A stretch of DNA of 64,000 nt from Pseudomonas putida (GTDB taxonomy: Bacteria > Pseudomonadota > Gammaproteobacteria > Pseudomonadales > Pseudomonadaceae). Made by a program: the position numbers and the translations under genes. Location of the stretch: the NCBI RefSeq assembly GCF_001976065.1, contig NZ_MNAH01000008.1, positions 215,563 through 279,562 on the forward strand. The letters run 5' to 3'. Shown piece by piece: positions 57,050-64,000 of this stretch (position 1 is its first letter; the number at the start of each line of letters is the position of its first letter). The notes beneath the pieces were generated by a model. The model did not search any database. It was not told where the DNA came from and saw only the letters and a list, made by a program, of their open reading frames with translations.

Positions 57050-57439
57050 ATGCAAGGCACTCAGATACTCAATACGACGATTATTGCAATTGTTGATGAT
57101 GACGATTCCATTCGGACAGCGCTGGAAGGCCTATTGCGGTCCAGCGGTTATAAAACTCGAACATATTGCAGTGCTCTGGAGTTTCTCAACGGTAACAGTC
57201 CCGCTGAAATACACTGCCTGATTTCCGATATCCAGATGCCGGGAATGAGCGGTGTAGAGATGCATGAGCAGCTCGTTGCGATGGGCTTCCAAATCCCCAC
57301 TATATTTATCACCGGATATCTTGGAATGGCACCAAGCCTTAGCGCCGATGCTCCGACTTTGGTTGCCTGCCTGCAAAAACCATTTGACGCCAACAGGCTG
57401 CTGAGCTGCATCGAAACCGCCGTTGGCCACCGGCATTGA
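57050..57439 (+). CDS. FixJ-like receiver without output domain
   Basis: 129 aa from the ATG at 57050 (a GTG at 57026 is also in frame). Receiver features: IAIVDDDDSIRTALEGLLRS, Asp in CLISDIQMPGMSG, FITGYLGMAPS, LQKPFD. Relatives with the same receiver normally carry a LuxR-type helix-turn-helix, absent here: the protein stops right after the receiver (AVGHRH). It may act as a phosphate sink or be a truncated FixJ regulator. Confidence 0.88.
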   Translation: MQGTQILNTTIIAIVDDDDSIRTALEGLLRSSGYKTRTYCSALEFLNGNSPAEIHCLISDIQMPGMSGVEMHEQLVAMGFQIPTIFITGYLGMAPSLSADAPTLVACLQKPFDANRLLSCIETAVGHRH

Positions 57440-57683
57440 GAGAACTCTGGAAGTTTCTCGCTGCACCCGATATACACCTTGGTATAGGTCCCTGCCACTG
57501 ATGTATGGTTTCGCTGAGCCGAAGTAGCAGTGTGCTTTGGAGAATCCATTGATAATATGTACTCACAGCGGACGACTCGCTGCAAAGATTCCCGTGATCT
57601 GACAATCGAACCTGAACGAGGGGGCCGTGACAGCATGGCGGACTCCCGCATAGCGACGCCGCGACTTTTTGAGTGAGCTATCT

Positions 57684-57960
57684 ATGTTCGCCTTCTTTGA
57701 ATCACCCCAACGCGTCCAGAAACTGGCCAGCCACTTAGTTATATGCGCAATGGCGATGCTGGTAATCGGGTCCCTGCTGGCCTACAGCCTTAGTGCCCAC
57801 ATCTCGATAACCTGCCGGGTGCTTGGCCCACCTGGATCTGGTGATCGATCTGGGGCGAACTTCTACCAAAATCAGCTACATGTCACGCCTGCAAACGCAA
57901 AGGCGCCTCAAGATGCACAAGCGAACTGCAGCGTTTCGAACCCTCTGTACCGGGTGCGCG
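57684..57960 (+). pseudogene. Small membrane protein with frameshift
   Basis: The ATG at 57684 begins MFAFFESPQRVQKLASHLVI and a membrane helix (MAMLVIGSLLAYSLSAHIS). Near 57815 the sensible reading moves to the next frame (LAHLDLVIDLGRTSTKISYM, then RLQTQRRLKMHKR), which would complete a second helix and basic tail. This suggests a roughly 90-aa membrane protein broken by an indel. Neighbouring genes to the right are also decayed. Confidence 0.5.
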
Positions 57961-58070
57961 CAACCTCTCAGGTTTCACCCGGCGGCCCAAAAGCACTACA
58001 TGCTGGCGGACCTTTCTTTAACTAGCAGGGTGTCGTCGGCTCTCGGTATGATGTTTTTTGGTAATTCCAG

Positions 58071-58472
58071 TCACTTGACTGGGATCAAAGCGGGCTTGTT
58101 TGCATCCTTCAGAAGAAAGACCACAAACTTGGCGTGCCCGTCCTGGCTGGCATTGCTTCCAACCGTGTGCACGTCCTTCGGTCCTTCGTGGAAGGTTTGC
58201 CCAGGCGTCAGCGTGACCTCCTTACCTCCGGCCACGCTCATGACGATGGTGCCTTCGAGCACATAGATGAAGCCCATGGGCGTCATGACGATGTACCGGG
58301 TCGGCACCGCCGGGTGGATAATCCACGGTAAGCATAAGCACTTCCTTGCCAGTGTATACGGGTAGCACCTGGGTCATCACCGTATTGACCCAGCGGTGGC
58401 GGCCTTGTCCTGGGCCATGACTAGCCCGCTGAAAAGCAGGGGGAGCAGGGCGAAGAGATGATGGATTTGCAT
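58071..58472 (-). pseudogene. Secreted cupin protein broken by frameshifts
   Basis: It starts normally (ATG 58472 after GAGGAGAGCCAC) with signal peptide MQIHHLFALLPLLFSGLVMA, then stops after about 31 residues. Continuing in shifted frames gives TQVLPVYTGKEVLMLTVDYP, GGADPVHRHDAHG and GFIYVLEGTIVMSVAGGKEV, a complete cupin with HRH metal site. At least two frameshifts are needed (near 58365 and 58275). Confidence 0.8.
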
Positions 58473-58579
58473 GTGGCTCTCCTCATCTGAAATGTCTGGA
58501 ACACAGCTGATACCAGCCTGTTGGCTAGGGCGTTGCGGCAGAGCGCTTGAGCCATGTCTCGCAGTGGTTCGCACCGAGA

Positions 58580-59251
58580 TAGGATTGGCACCGGGGGTCA
58601 GTGACTGGTCATCGATCGGCGCGCCGAAGTAAGTGGCCGCAGTGTCTGCGATTACTTCTCGCGGGTCATCCTTGTGTTCCAGGTAAGCCCGGTTACCTCT
58701 GCCATCTGATTACGGGGTGATTGCACGGCAATCTTCGCCAGTGCCGCCGCGACATCGGCCGAGGAGACCGGCTGAAAGGCGGCGGCGGACAGGCGAATAC
58801 GGTTGCTTCCCTGCACACCGGATTCGGCAATTGCGCCGATGAACTAGAAGAACTTCGTAGCCCACAGGATGGAGTTGGGCATGCCCGAGTCCTTGATCAG
58901 CTTCTCCTAGGCCATCTTGGCCCGGAAGTAGCCACTGTCGAGCATCCGCACGGTGCCCACCACGGACAGGGCGACATGGTGTATCACTCCGGCAGCCTTC
59001 TCCGCAGAGAACAGGTTACGCCCGGATTTCTTGAAAAATTCCAGCGCAGGCGTCCTCGAACGCGGCGAGTTATCGACATCGACCACTACCTCGGCACCCG
59101 TCAGCGCCGCCTGAAGGCCCTCTCCATTAACTGCATTGACGCCGGTGCTTGGTGCGCCTGCCAGGAAATCATGGCCTTGCTGGCGAAGGTTGTTGCAGAG
59201 CTGAGTCCCAATCTGGCCAGTTCCGCCAATAACGATAATTTTAATGGGAAT
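58580..59251 (-). pseudogene. NmrA/SDR-type reductase with nonsense mutations
   Basis: The minus strand from about 59251 reads IPIKIIVIGGTGQIGTQLCN (NAD(P)-binding Gly-rich loop), GEGLQAALTGAEVVVDV and GVIHHVALSVVGTVRM, then hits TAG at 58907 where AKMAQEKL would be expected. Beyond it, IKDSGMPNSILWATKFF, a second TAG, and LSAAAFQPVSSADVAAALAK complete the family. The start codon itself is ATT instead of ATG. Cupin and this reductase genes are often neighbours in Pseudomonas, and here both are dead. Confidence 0.82.
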
Positions 59252-59667
59252 GCCTCCAGTATGAGGGTGCATCTGTCGGCGTGTGGCGAGCGCACGGCAT
59301 CTCAACCTGGCACTCGCGTTGATTGGCTGGCGACAATCACAACGTTCGTCATGGGGCATGTTGGGTATTGCCGCAACGCCAGTGATTCGCATTGAGGATC
59401 TAGTCAGAACTCGAGGTTTAATTCAGTCAAGGACATAGAGCGTGGGATTAAGGCCGTATTACGGAGTGCGCCGATCAGAGAGAAGACAGCGGGATTTATC
59501 GTTTCAAAATTCGGAACCCTACGTACAAGCCCAGCGCCTTCTCAGCCAGCTTGAAGGCTCATATGCTTGAGCCACGTCCAGGGAAGTCAACAGAAACGGG
59601 AAGATTTTAGACGCAAATAAAACCGAAACAGCTTAGACACCCATCTAATAATAAGGAGACGAAAACG
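59252..59667. other. Intergenic region upstream of the quinone cluster
   Basis: About 415 nt without a supported gene. It probably holds the promoter of the nitroreductase-dioxygenase-wrbA operon; I could not identify an operator. Confidence 0.4.
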
Positions 59668-60351
59668 ATGCCGACCAGCCCGTTCATTGATGATCTGATA
59701 CGCGACCGTCGCACGAAGCGTGGTTTTCTGGATCAGCCAGTGTCGATGGAAATGGTGAAGGACATCCTTTCAGCGGCAAAGTATGCGCCTAGTTCGAGTA
59801 ACAGCCAGCCGTGGCGCTGTTATGTTATAACTGGTGAGGCGCGCGAGCGCGTTACTACGGCCGCGGTGGAGGCGTACCGCGGAGCACCCGAAGGCCTGAA
59901 GCCGGAGTATTCATTCTTTCCTCAACCACTGCATGAACCCTATGCGACCCGTTTCAATTCGTTTCGCGGACAACTGGGCGACGCTCAAGGATGCTGCCGA
60001 AGTGATATAACCGGGCGGCGTCGAGACGTCGAGCGCCAGTTCCGTTTTTTCGACGCGCCGGTAGGCCTCATTTTCACGATGGATCGCCGTCTGGAATGGG
60101 CCAGTTTCATTTGCTATGGCTGCTTTCTCCAGAACATCATGCTGGCAGCCAAGGGTCGTGGTCTCGATACTTGCCCTCAACAAATATGGTCCCTGCAGCA
60201 CCCGGTGCTGCGCACTGAACTCAACCTTCCTGATGATCAAATGGTGGTAGCGGGGATGTCGCTGGGCTGGGCCGACAATAGCCTGGCAGAGAACCAGATG
60301 AGTATTTCCAAGGTGGAACTGGAAGAGTTCACCACCTTCGTCCACGAATAG
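59668..60351 (+). CDS. Nitroreductase-family flavoenzyme
   Basis: 227 aa, ATG after AAGGAGACGAAAACG. FMN-dependent, NAD(P)H-using reductase of nitro compounds or quinones. Family marks: IRDRRTKRGFLDQPVSMEMV, AKYAPSSSNSQPWRCYVI (FMN binding) and LPDDQMVVAGMSLGWAD. Full length. First gene of a plus-strand group with the ring-cleavage dioxygenase (80 nt) and wrbA, suggesting quinone reduction before ring opening. Confidence 0.92.
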   Translation: MPTSPFIDDLIRDRRTKRGFLDQPVSMEMVKDILSAAKYAPSSSNSQPWRCYVITGEARERVTTAAVEAYRGAPEGLKPEYSFFPQPLHEPYATRFNSFRGQLGDAQGCCRSDITGRRRDVERQFRFFDAPVGLIFTMDRRLEWASFICYGCFLQNIMLAAKGRGLDTCPQQIWSLQHPVLRTELNLPDDQMVVAGMSLGWADNSLAENQMSISKVELEEFTTFVHE

Positions 60352-60431
60352 TTTCAGCAATTACCAGGTAATCGCCAGCCGCGCTGACAGCCGTGGTGGC
60401 TTTGCTCGGCCCAAAAAAACTGGAGAACTAT

Positions 60432-61382
60432 ATGTCAACCATAAAAGGCTTTCACCATCTGACTGTCGGCGTCGCCGGAGCGCAGGAGGATGTTGACTTC
60501 TACGTGAAGTTGCTGGGCCAGAGCCTGATCAAGAAGACGGTTCTGCTTGACGGTGACGAACCCATCTACCATTTGTATTACGGCAACTCCCGAGGGGATG
60601 TGGGTACGCTTGTTACATCTTTCCCCTTCAAGCAAAGAGGCGTGAAAGCTCGCCCGGGTTCTGGCCAGATCAGGGTCATCAACTACTCAGTTCCCAGGCA
60701 CTCCCTGGATTTCTGGCGGGCTCGCTTCGCCATCAAAGGCGTCCCGTTCGACCGTGAAGTGGTGTCGCGTTTCGGCGAAACGCGCCAGCGTTTTCAGCAT
60801 CCGTGCGGGATCGAGTTCGATCTCGTGGCCACTGATCAGGACACGCGCCCAGCGTGCGTCGCCAGTGATATTCCAGAAGAGTTCGCCATCCGCGGCGTGC
60901 ACAGCATCACGCTGTCGCTGCGAGAAGTGGCTGAATCAATCATTTTTATGAAGGACGCTCTTGGATTCCGCCATGCAGCTGAAAATGGCCCTTACCACCG
61001 CTTTGAAACAGCCAGTGGCGCACCGGGAACGATCGTCGAATTCCTGCATGAACCCGATCGCCTGCAAGGCTCGTCAATCTACGGTGAAGGTACGATCCAT
61101 CACGTCGCTTTCGCCGTGGATAACATCGAGCAGCAAATGGCGTTGAAAGAGAAGTTGATGGCGATGGGGCATATCGATACCTCCGAATCAGTGCATCGGA
61201 ATTACTTCCGCTCCATGTATTTCAAAATGCCGGGCGGGGTGATGTTCGAGGCGGCTACCACCGACATCGGCTTTGCCATCGACGAACCGCAAGACCAGCT
61301 TGGTTCCGAGTTCCAGCTTCCATCCTGGCTCAGCGAGCGCAAAGACGAGTTACTCGCCCGGCTAGAGCCGATTTCCGTATAG
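60432..61382 (+). CDS. Hydroquinone ring-cleavage dioxygenase (LinE/PcpA type)
   Basis: 316 aa from ATG 60432 (GGAGAACTAT upstream). Two VOC-fold domains. Likely Fe(II) ligands His8, His224 and Glu273 line up with His11, His227 and Glu276 of PcpA with a constant 3-residue offset. PcpA and LinE open (chloro)hydroquinones to (chloro)acylchlorides or maleylacetate-type products; related MhqA/MhqO-type enzymes act in quinone resistance. The neighbouring quinone reductases and LinD-like protein favour hydroquinone as substrate. Cytosolic. Confidence 0.88.
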   Translation: MSTIKGFHHLTVGVAGAQEDVDFYVKLLGQSLIKKTVLLDGDEPIYHLYYGNSRGDVGTLVTSFPFKQRGVKARPGSGQIRVINYSVPRHSLDFWRARFAIKGVPFDREVVSRFGETRQRFQHPCGIEFDLVATDQDTRPACVASDIPEEFAIRGVHSITLSLREVAESIIFMKDALGFRHAAENGPYHRFETASGAPGTIVEFLHEPDRLQGSSIYGEGTIHHVAFAVDNIEQQMALKEKLMAMGHIDTSESVHRNYFRSMYFKMPGGVMFEAATTDIGFAIDEPQDQLGSEFQLPSWLSERKDELLARLEPISV

Positions 61383-61462
61383 GCCTCGGTAACGCAGCTG
61401 CCAACATGCCCGCGACGTTGGCTCAGCGTCGCGGTTCACACCCGTAAAACAAAGGTTCCATC

Positions 61463-62092
61463 ATGTCAAAACCAAAAGTCCTGATTGTTTTTTACTCTCG
61501 TGCAGGTTCCACAGAAATTCTCGCCAACGCGATTGCCCAAGGCGCCATTGCGGAAGGCGCCGAAGTTCGGCTGCGCCGGGCTCGGGAACTGGTTAGCCAC
61601 GAAGTCATGCTGCAAGCACCCGGCTGGCTCGATAGTGCAGAGGCCATGAATAAGAAGTACGACAGGCCATCCGAAGCTGACGCCGAATGGGCCGACGCCA
61701 TCATCTTCGGTACACCAACGCGGTTTGGTTCCATAGCCTCTGAGCTGAAGGCGTATATCGATGGCCTTGGCGGCTTGTGGTTTGCAGGCAAGCTCAATGG
61801 GAAAGTGGGTTCAGTGTTTGGCGCGACATCCTCCAAACATGGCGGTAACGAAGCGACCCTCTTGTCTATCTATGGTCCGATGGCCCATCTTGGCCTCATC
61901 ATCGTGCCGCTCGGCTACGCAGATCCGGCAATGTTCAAGGCTGGTACTCCGTATGGCGCAACCCATGTGTCAAATCAAGACACCTTGATTCCGGATTCTG
62001 ACCATTTGGCAGTCGCGCAATTCCAGGGTAGGCGAGTCGCCTCTGTTGCCAGGTTATTGCGGTGCCCACAACGGGTCACTGAGACGGCCTGA
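61463..62092 (+). CDS. WrbA-type NAD(P)H:quinone oxidoreductase
   Basis: 209 aa. Flavodoxin fold: VLIVFYSRAGSTEILANAIA (FMN phosphate loop), FGTPTRFGSIASELKAYIDG, FGATSSKHGGNEATLLS and LGYADPAMF. WrbA reduces quinones by two electrons, avoiding semiquinone radicals. The C-terminal segment (GRRVASVARLLRCPQRVTET) extends a little past the usual end. It lies 80 nt after the dioxygenase and supplies its hydroquinone substrate in a plausible pathway. A bidirectional terminator follows. Confidence 0.92.
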   Translation: MSKPKVLIVFYSRAGSTEILANAIAQGAIAEGAEVRLRRARELVSHEVMLQAPGWLDSAEAMNKKYDRPSEADAEWADAIIFGTPTRFGSIASELKAYIDGLGGLWFAGKLNGKVGSVFGATSSKHGGNEATLLSIYGPMAHLGLIIVPLGYADPAMFKAGTPYGATHVSNQDTLIPDSDHLAVAQFQGRRVASVARLLRCPQRVTETA

Positions 62093-62123
62093 GTTAAACT
62101 GCCACCAAGCTCATCCCTCTGTT

Positions 62124-62153
62124 AAGCGAAGCGACTGCAGGCGCTTCGCTTTT
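62124..62153. terminator. Bidirectional terminator between wrbA-like and GST genes
   Basis: AAGCGAAGCG pairs perfectly with CGCTTCGCTT around an 8-nt loop, between convergent genes; short T run on the plus strand. Confidence 0.8.
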
Positions 62154-62758
62154 CAACCGACATGAAATAGATCGATCCACCCAGGCTGGTCCTTGATCTG
62201 TGTTATCCACCGTTGAATGGACGGGAATTTGTCCATGTTGTATCCACCTTCGGTTGCCAGCGAGACATAGCCAAATACCCCTAGATCGGCCACGGTATAG
62301 GCGTCGCCGACCAACCAGTTATGCCCGGATAGCCATTGATCGAGCTTTTCCAGAGCGTGGTAACCCTCGGCATGAAATTTCTGAATCTGCTGCGCCATGG
62401 AATCAGCGACACCCCTCAGATGGTAGACGCGGCACAGGGCAAGCGGCTTTTGCAGATCTGCCTGCTCGAATGACAGCCAGCTGACTATTTCAGCGCGCAG
62501 ATAGCGATCATCAGGAAGGTAGCGGCTGTTCTGCGCCAGGTAGAACAGGATGGCAGCGGACTCGACGATGGTCCTGCCGTCGTCAAGTTGCAGTACGGGG
62601 ACTCGAGCGAAACGGCTGATCTTCTTGAACGCCGGACTTGATGCTTCACCTTTGGCCAAATCCAGGGTGATGCGTTCGTATGGTATCCCCAGCTGATTAA
62701 GCAATATGCGTACTTTCCACGAGTTGCCCGAGAACCGGCTGTCATAGAGTCGCAACAT
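62153..62758 (-). CDS. Glutathione S-transferase
   Basis: 201 aa from ATG 62758 after CCAGGAGTGAAC; the frame is open to 62830. N-terminal thioredoxin fold (LYDSRFSGNSWKVRILLNQL, ARVPVLQLDDGRTIVESAAI, the SNAIL-like motif) and helical C-terminal domain (LVGDAYTVADLGVFGYVSLA). The catalytic residue is probably the Ser in FSGNS. It is divergent from the LinD-like gene (167 nt), so both may share a regulator. Conjugates electrophiles such as quinones with glutathione. Confidence 0.92.
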   Translation of the reverse strand: MLRLYDSRFSGNSWKVRILLNQLGIPYERITLDLAKGEASSPAFKKISRFARVPVLQLDDGRTIVESAAILFYLAQNSRYLPDDRYLRAEIVSWLSFEQADLQKPLALCRVYHLRGVADSMAQQIQKFHAEGYHALEKLDQWLSGHNWLVGDAYTVADLGVFGYVSLATEGGYNMDKFPSIQRWITQIKDQPGWIDLFHVG

Positions 62759-62925
62759 GTTCACTCCTGGGAAACGTGGTCCCAGCAGATAACCGACACT
62801 CTCTTCGGGACCAGAGCCTGAAGTAATCATATCGTCTTTTAACGTCAGAACCGTGTTTATCAGATAATAACTTTATAGGCAGAGATTCTATAAAAAACGT
62901 TGCTTAGATCAAAGGAGTATCATTC

Positions 62926-63996
62926 GTGCATGTTGTTCCGTATGTAATGGTAAGTAATGACCGATTGATGAAAATGGCGGCCGCCGCTCGCGCTGCCATT
63001 GTCGACCCAGTTCGCATCACCTTGGTGGGTAGTGATCCGAACCCTCGCTTCGAATTGTTCCATGCAGCGAGCTCGCTGTGCTCGCAGAAAGTGCGGACGG
63101 TTCTTTTTGAGAAGGGGTTATCCTACCGTTCGAATGACATGATCATTCTGTGTGCGATGGGAGTTGACGGGGTAATCCCGGCGGAACATTACAGTCCCTC
63201 CTATGTCCGTTTACGTTTGATCGCATGCCGAGAGCTGAATCAGGATTTCGTCACCCGTTACAGTGGGCGGACGTCAGTCGAAACGGAAGGCTTTGATCCC
63301 TGTGTTGTGCCGTTGCTTATTGATTATGAGGCCGGTCGGGTGATCGCGGACTCCAAGCGGATCTGTTGCTATCTCGATGCAGTGTCACGCGAGCCGGTTC
63401 AGCTGTTGTGCGATGAGGCGCATGCGCGCGCCGAGGTGATGCGCCAGGTGGACATTGTCGACAGGATCCCGAATGGAGCACTGCTCTACGGCTTCCACCC
63501 GGATGCCGACAGGCGGCCAGATATTCTCAAGTCGGTGATGGAAACAGTTTACGACTGCAAAATCATCGCGCTGGAGGCTTTGGCCGCCGCAAATGCTGGC
63601 GAGCCTGCACTGGTCGCCGCCTATCGCGCCAAGATCGTAAAGGAAAGCGGCGGCAAGCAGGTGTGCCATGACGCGGAGTTTCAACGGGCCGCTCGCAAGC
63701 ATGTGGGGAATCTGTTGACGGAGCTCGATCATGCACTGGCCGCGGAGTCATTCCCCTACCCGGACGATAATTCCTTCTCGCTCGGCGATGTAGTCTGGGG
63801 CGTCAATTTTGTTCGCATGGCGTATCTAGGGCTGGCATCCATGTGGGATGAGCTTCCCAACGTCGCGCGGTATGTCGATGTGCTTACCAAGCGGCCCTCC
63901 CTGTGCAAAGAAGCCATCCAGGCTTCGATCTACTCGCTGCCGCCTTCCGACTATCTGGATGCCCTAACGTCCATCTGGGCAGAGGTTGTCGAGTAA
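62926..63996 (+). CDS. LinD/PcpC-like glutathione-dependent dehalogenase homologue
   Basis: 356 aa from GTG 62926 (AAGGAG upstream). GST fold resembling 2,5-dichlorohydroquinone reductive dechlorinase LinD rather than ordinary GSTs: FELFHAASSLCSQKVRTVLF with the expected catalytic Cys52, SVETEGFDPCVVPLLIDYEA, GRVIADSKRICCYL, and ALLYGFHPDADRRP. Related PcpC removes chlorine from tetrachlorohydroquinone using glutathione. An unusual hydrophobic insert (MIILCAMGVDGVIPAEHYSP) replaces the shorter LinD loop. It lies next to a LinE/PcpA-type dioxygenase and quinone reductases, the partners seen in lindane and pentachlorophenol pathways. Reductive dehalogenation is inferred; quinone-glutathione chemistry is the alternative. 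Confidence 0.83.
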   Translation: MHVVPYVMVSNDRLMKMAAAARAAIVDPVRITLVGSDPNPRFELFHAASSLCSQKVRTVLFEKGLSYRSNDMIILCAMGVDGVIPAEHYSPSYVRLRLIACRELNQDFVTRYSGRTSVETEGFDPCVVPLLIDYEAGRVIADSKRICCYLDAVSREPVQLLCDEAHARAEVMRQVDIVDRIPNGALLYGFHPDADRRPDILKSVMETVYDCKIIALEALAAANAGEPALVAAYRAKIVKESGGKQVCHDAEFQRAARKHVGNLLTELDHALAAESFPYPDDNSFSLGDVVWGVNFVRMAYLGLASMWDELPNVARYVDVLTKRPSLCKEAIQASIYSLPPSDYLDALTSIWAEVVE

Positions 63997-64000
63997 CAGT

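Overview
The window reads as accessory DNA from a Pseudomonas, most likely of the fluorescens/putida type. Supporting signs are an MvaT/MvaU-type H-NS protein (23384-23749), NhaA and TrkH genes, TRAP transporters, GlxA-type and LysR regulators, and high-GC codon use. I saw no rRNA, tRNA, CRISPR array or replication origin. Several stretches (about 26.0-31.1 kb and 54.8-55.4 kb) look less GC-rich and contain unfamiliar genes, which suggests separate acquisitions.

Region 1 (1-15.5 kb) is a mobile island. A minus-strand, translationally overlapping operon encodes an unknown 290-aa protein, a TnsA-like endonuclease, a TnsB-like DDE transposase and a TnsC-like ATPase cut by the window start. Next come a divergent unknown gene, two KfrA-type coiled-coil DNA-binding proteins (TnpT-like) and two tyrosine recombinases (TnpS-like; the first carries an in-frame TAG). 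This is the architecture of the Tn4651-type cointegrate-resolution module. Between them are orphan antitoxin-like genes (two ParS-like, one Phd-like), an inositol-monophosphatase-like enzyme and small unknown proteins.

Region 2 (15.5-24 kb) has an RND-pump fragment, a MITE-like repeat, an AraC regulator divergent from a CurA-type oxidoreductase, a muconolactone-isomerase-like protein, a TauD/TfdA dioxygenase, an IS1182 copy with a frameshifted transposase, a secreted unknown protein and the MvaT-like silencer. Region 3 (23.8-31.1 kb) holds a receiver protein with a KaiC-like double ATPase, the C-terminal remnant of a histidine kinase, a pyrophosphatase homologue that has lost catalytic residues, a DacC-type carboxypeptidase and an OmpR/kinase two-component pair.

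Region 4 (31.1-49.6 kb) is transport-rich: a TAXI-TRAP system with DUF1850, a CLC channel, a DUF2254 membrane protein, NhaA, TrkH and a DctPQM TRAP system. Inside it is a 1140-aa multicopper oxidase with a good sigma-54 promoter. Region 5 (49.6-59.3 kb) has a CBS protein, an NDH-2-like flavoprotein, GlxA and LysR regulators, a Tat-type haloperoxidase-like hydrolase, FixJ-like regulators, an LRAT-like protein and a patch of decayed genes (membrane protein, cupin, NmrA-type reductase).

Region 6 (59.6-64 kb) is a compact quinone/hydroquinone cluster: nitroreductase, LinE/PcpA-type ring-cleavage dioxygenase, WrbA-type quinone reductase, a GST, and a LinD/PcpC-like GST resembling chlorohydroquinone reductive dechlorinases. 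Together these could reduce quinones, remove halogen and open the hydroquinone ring.
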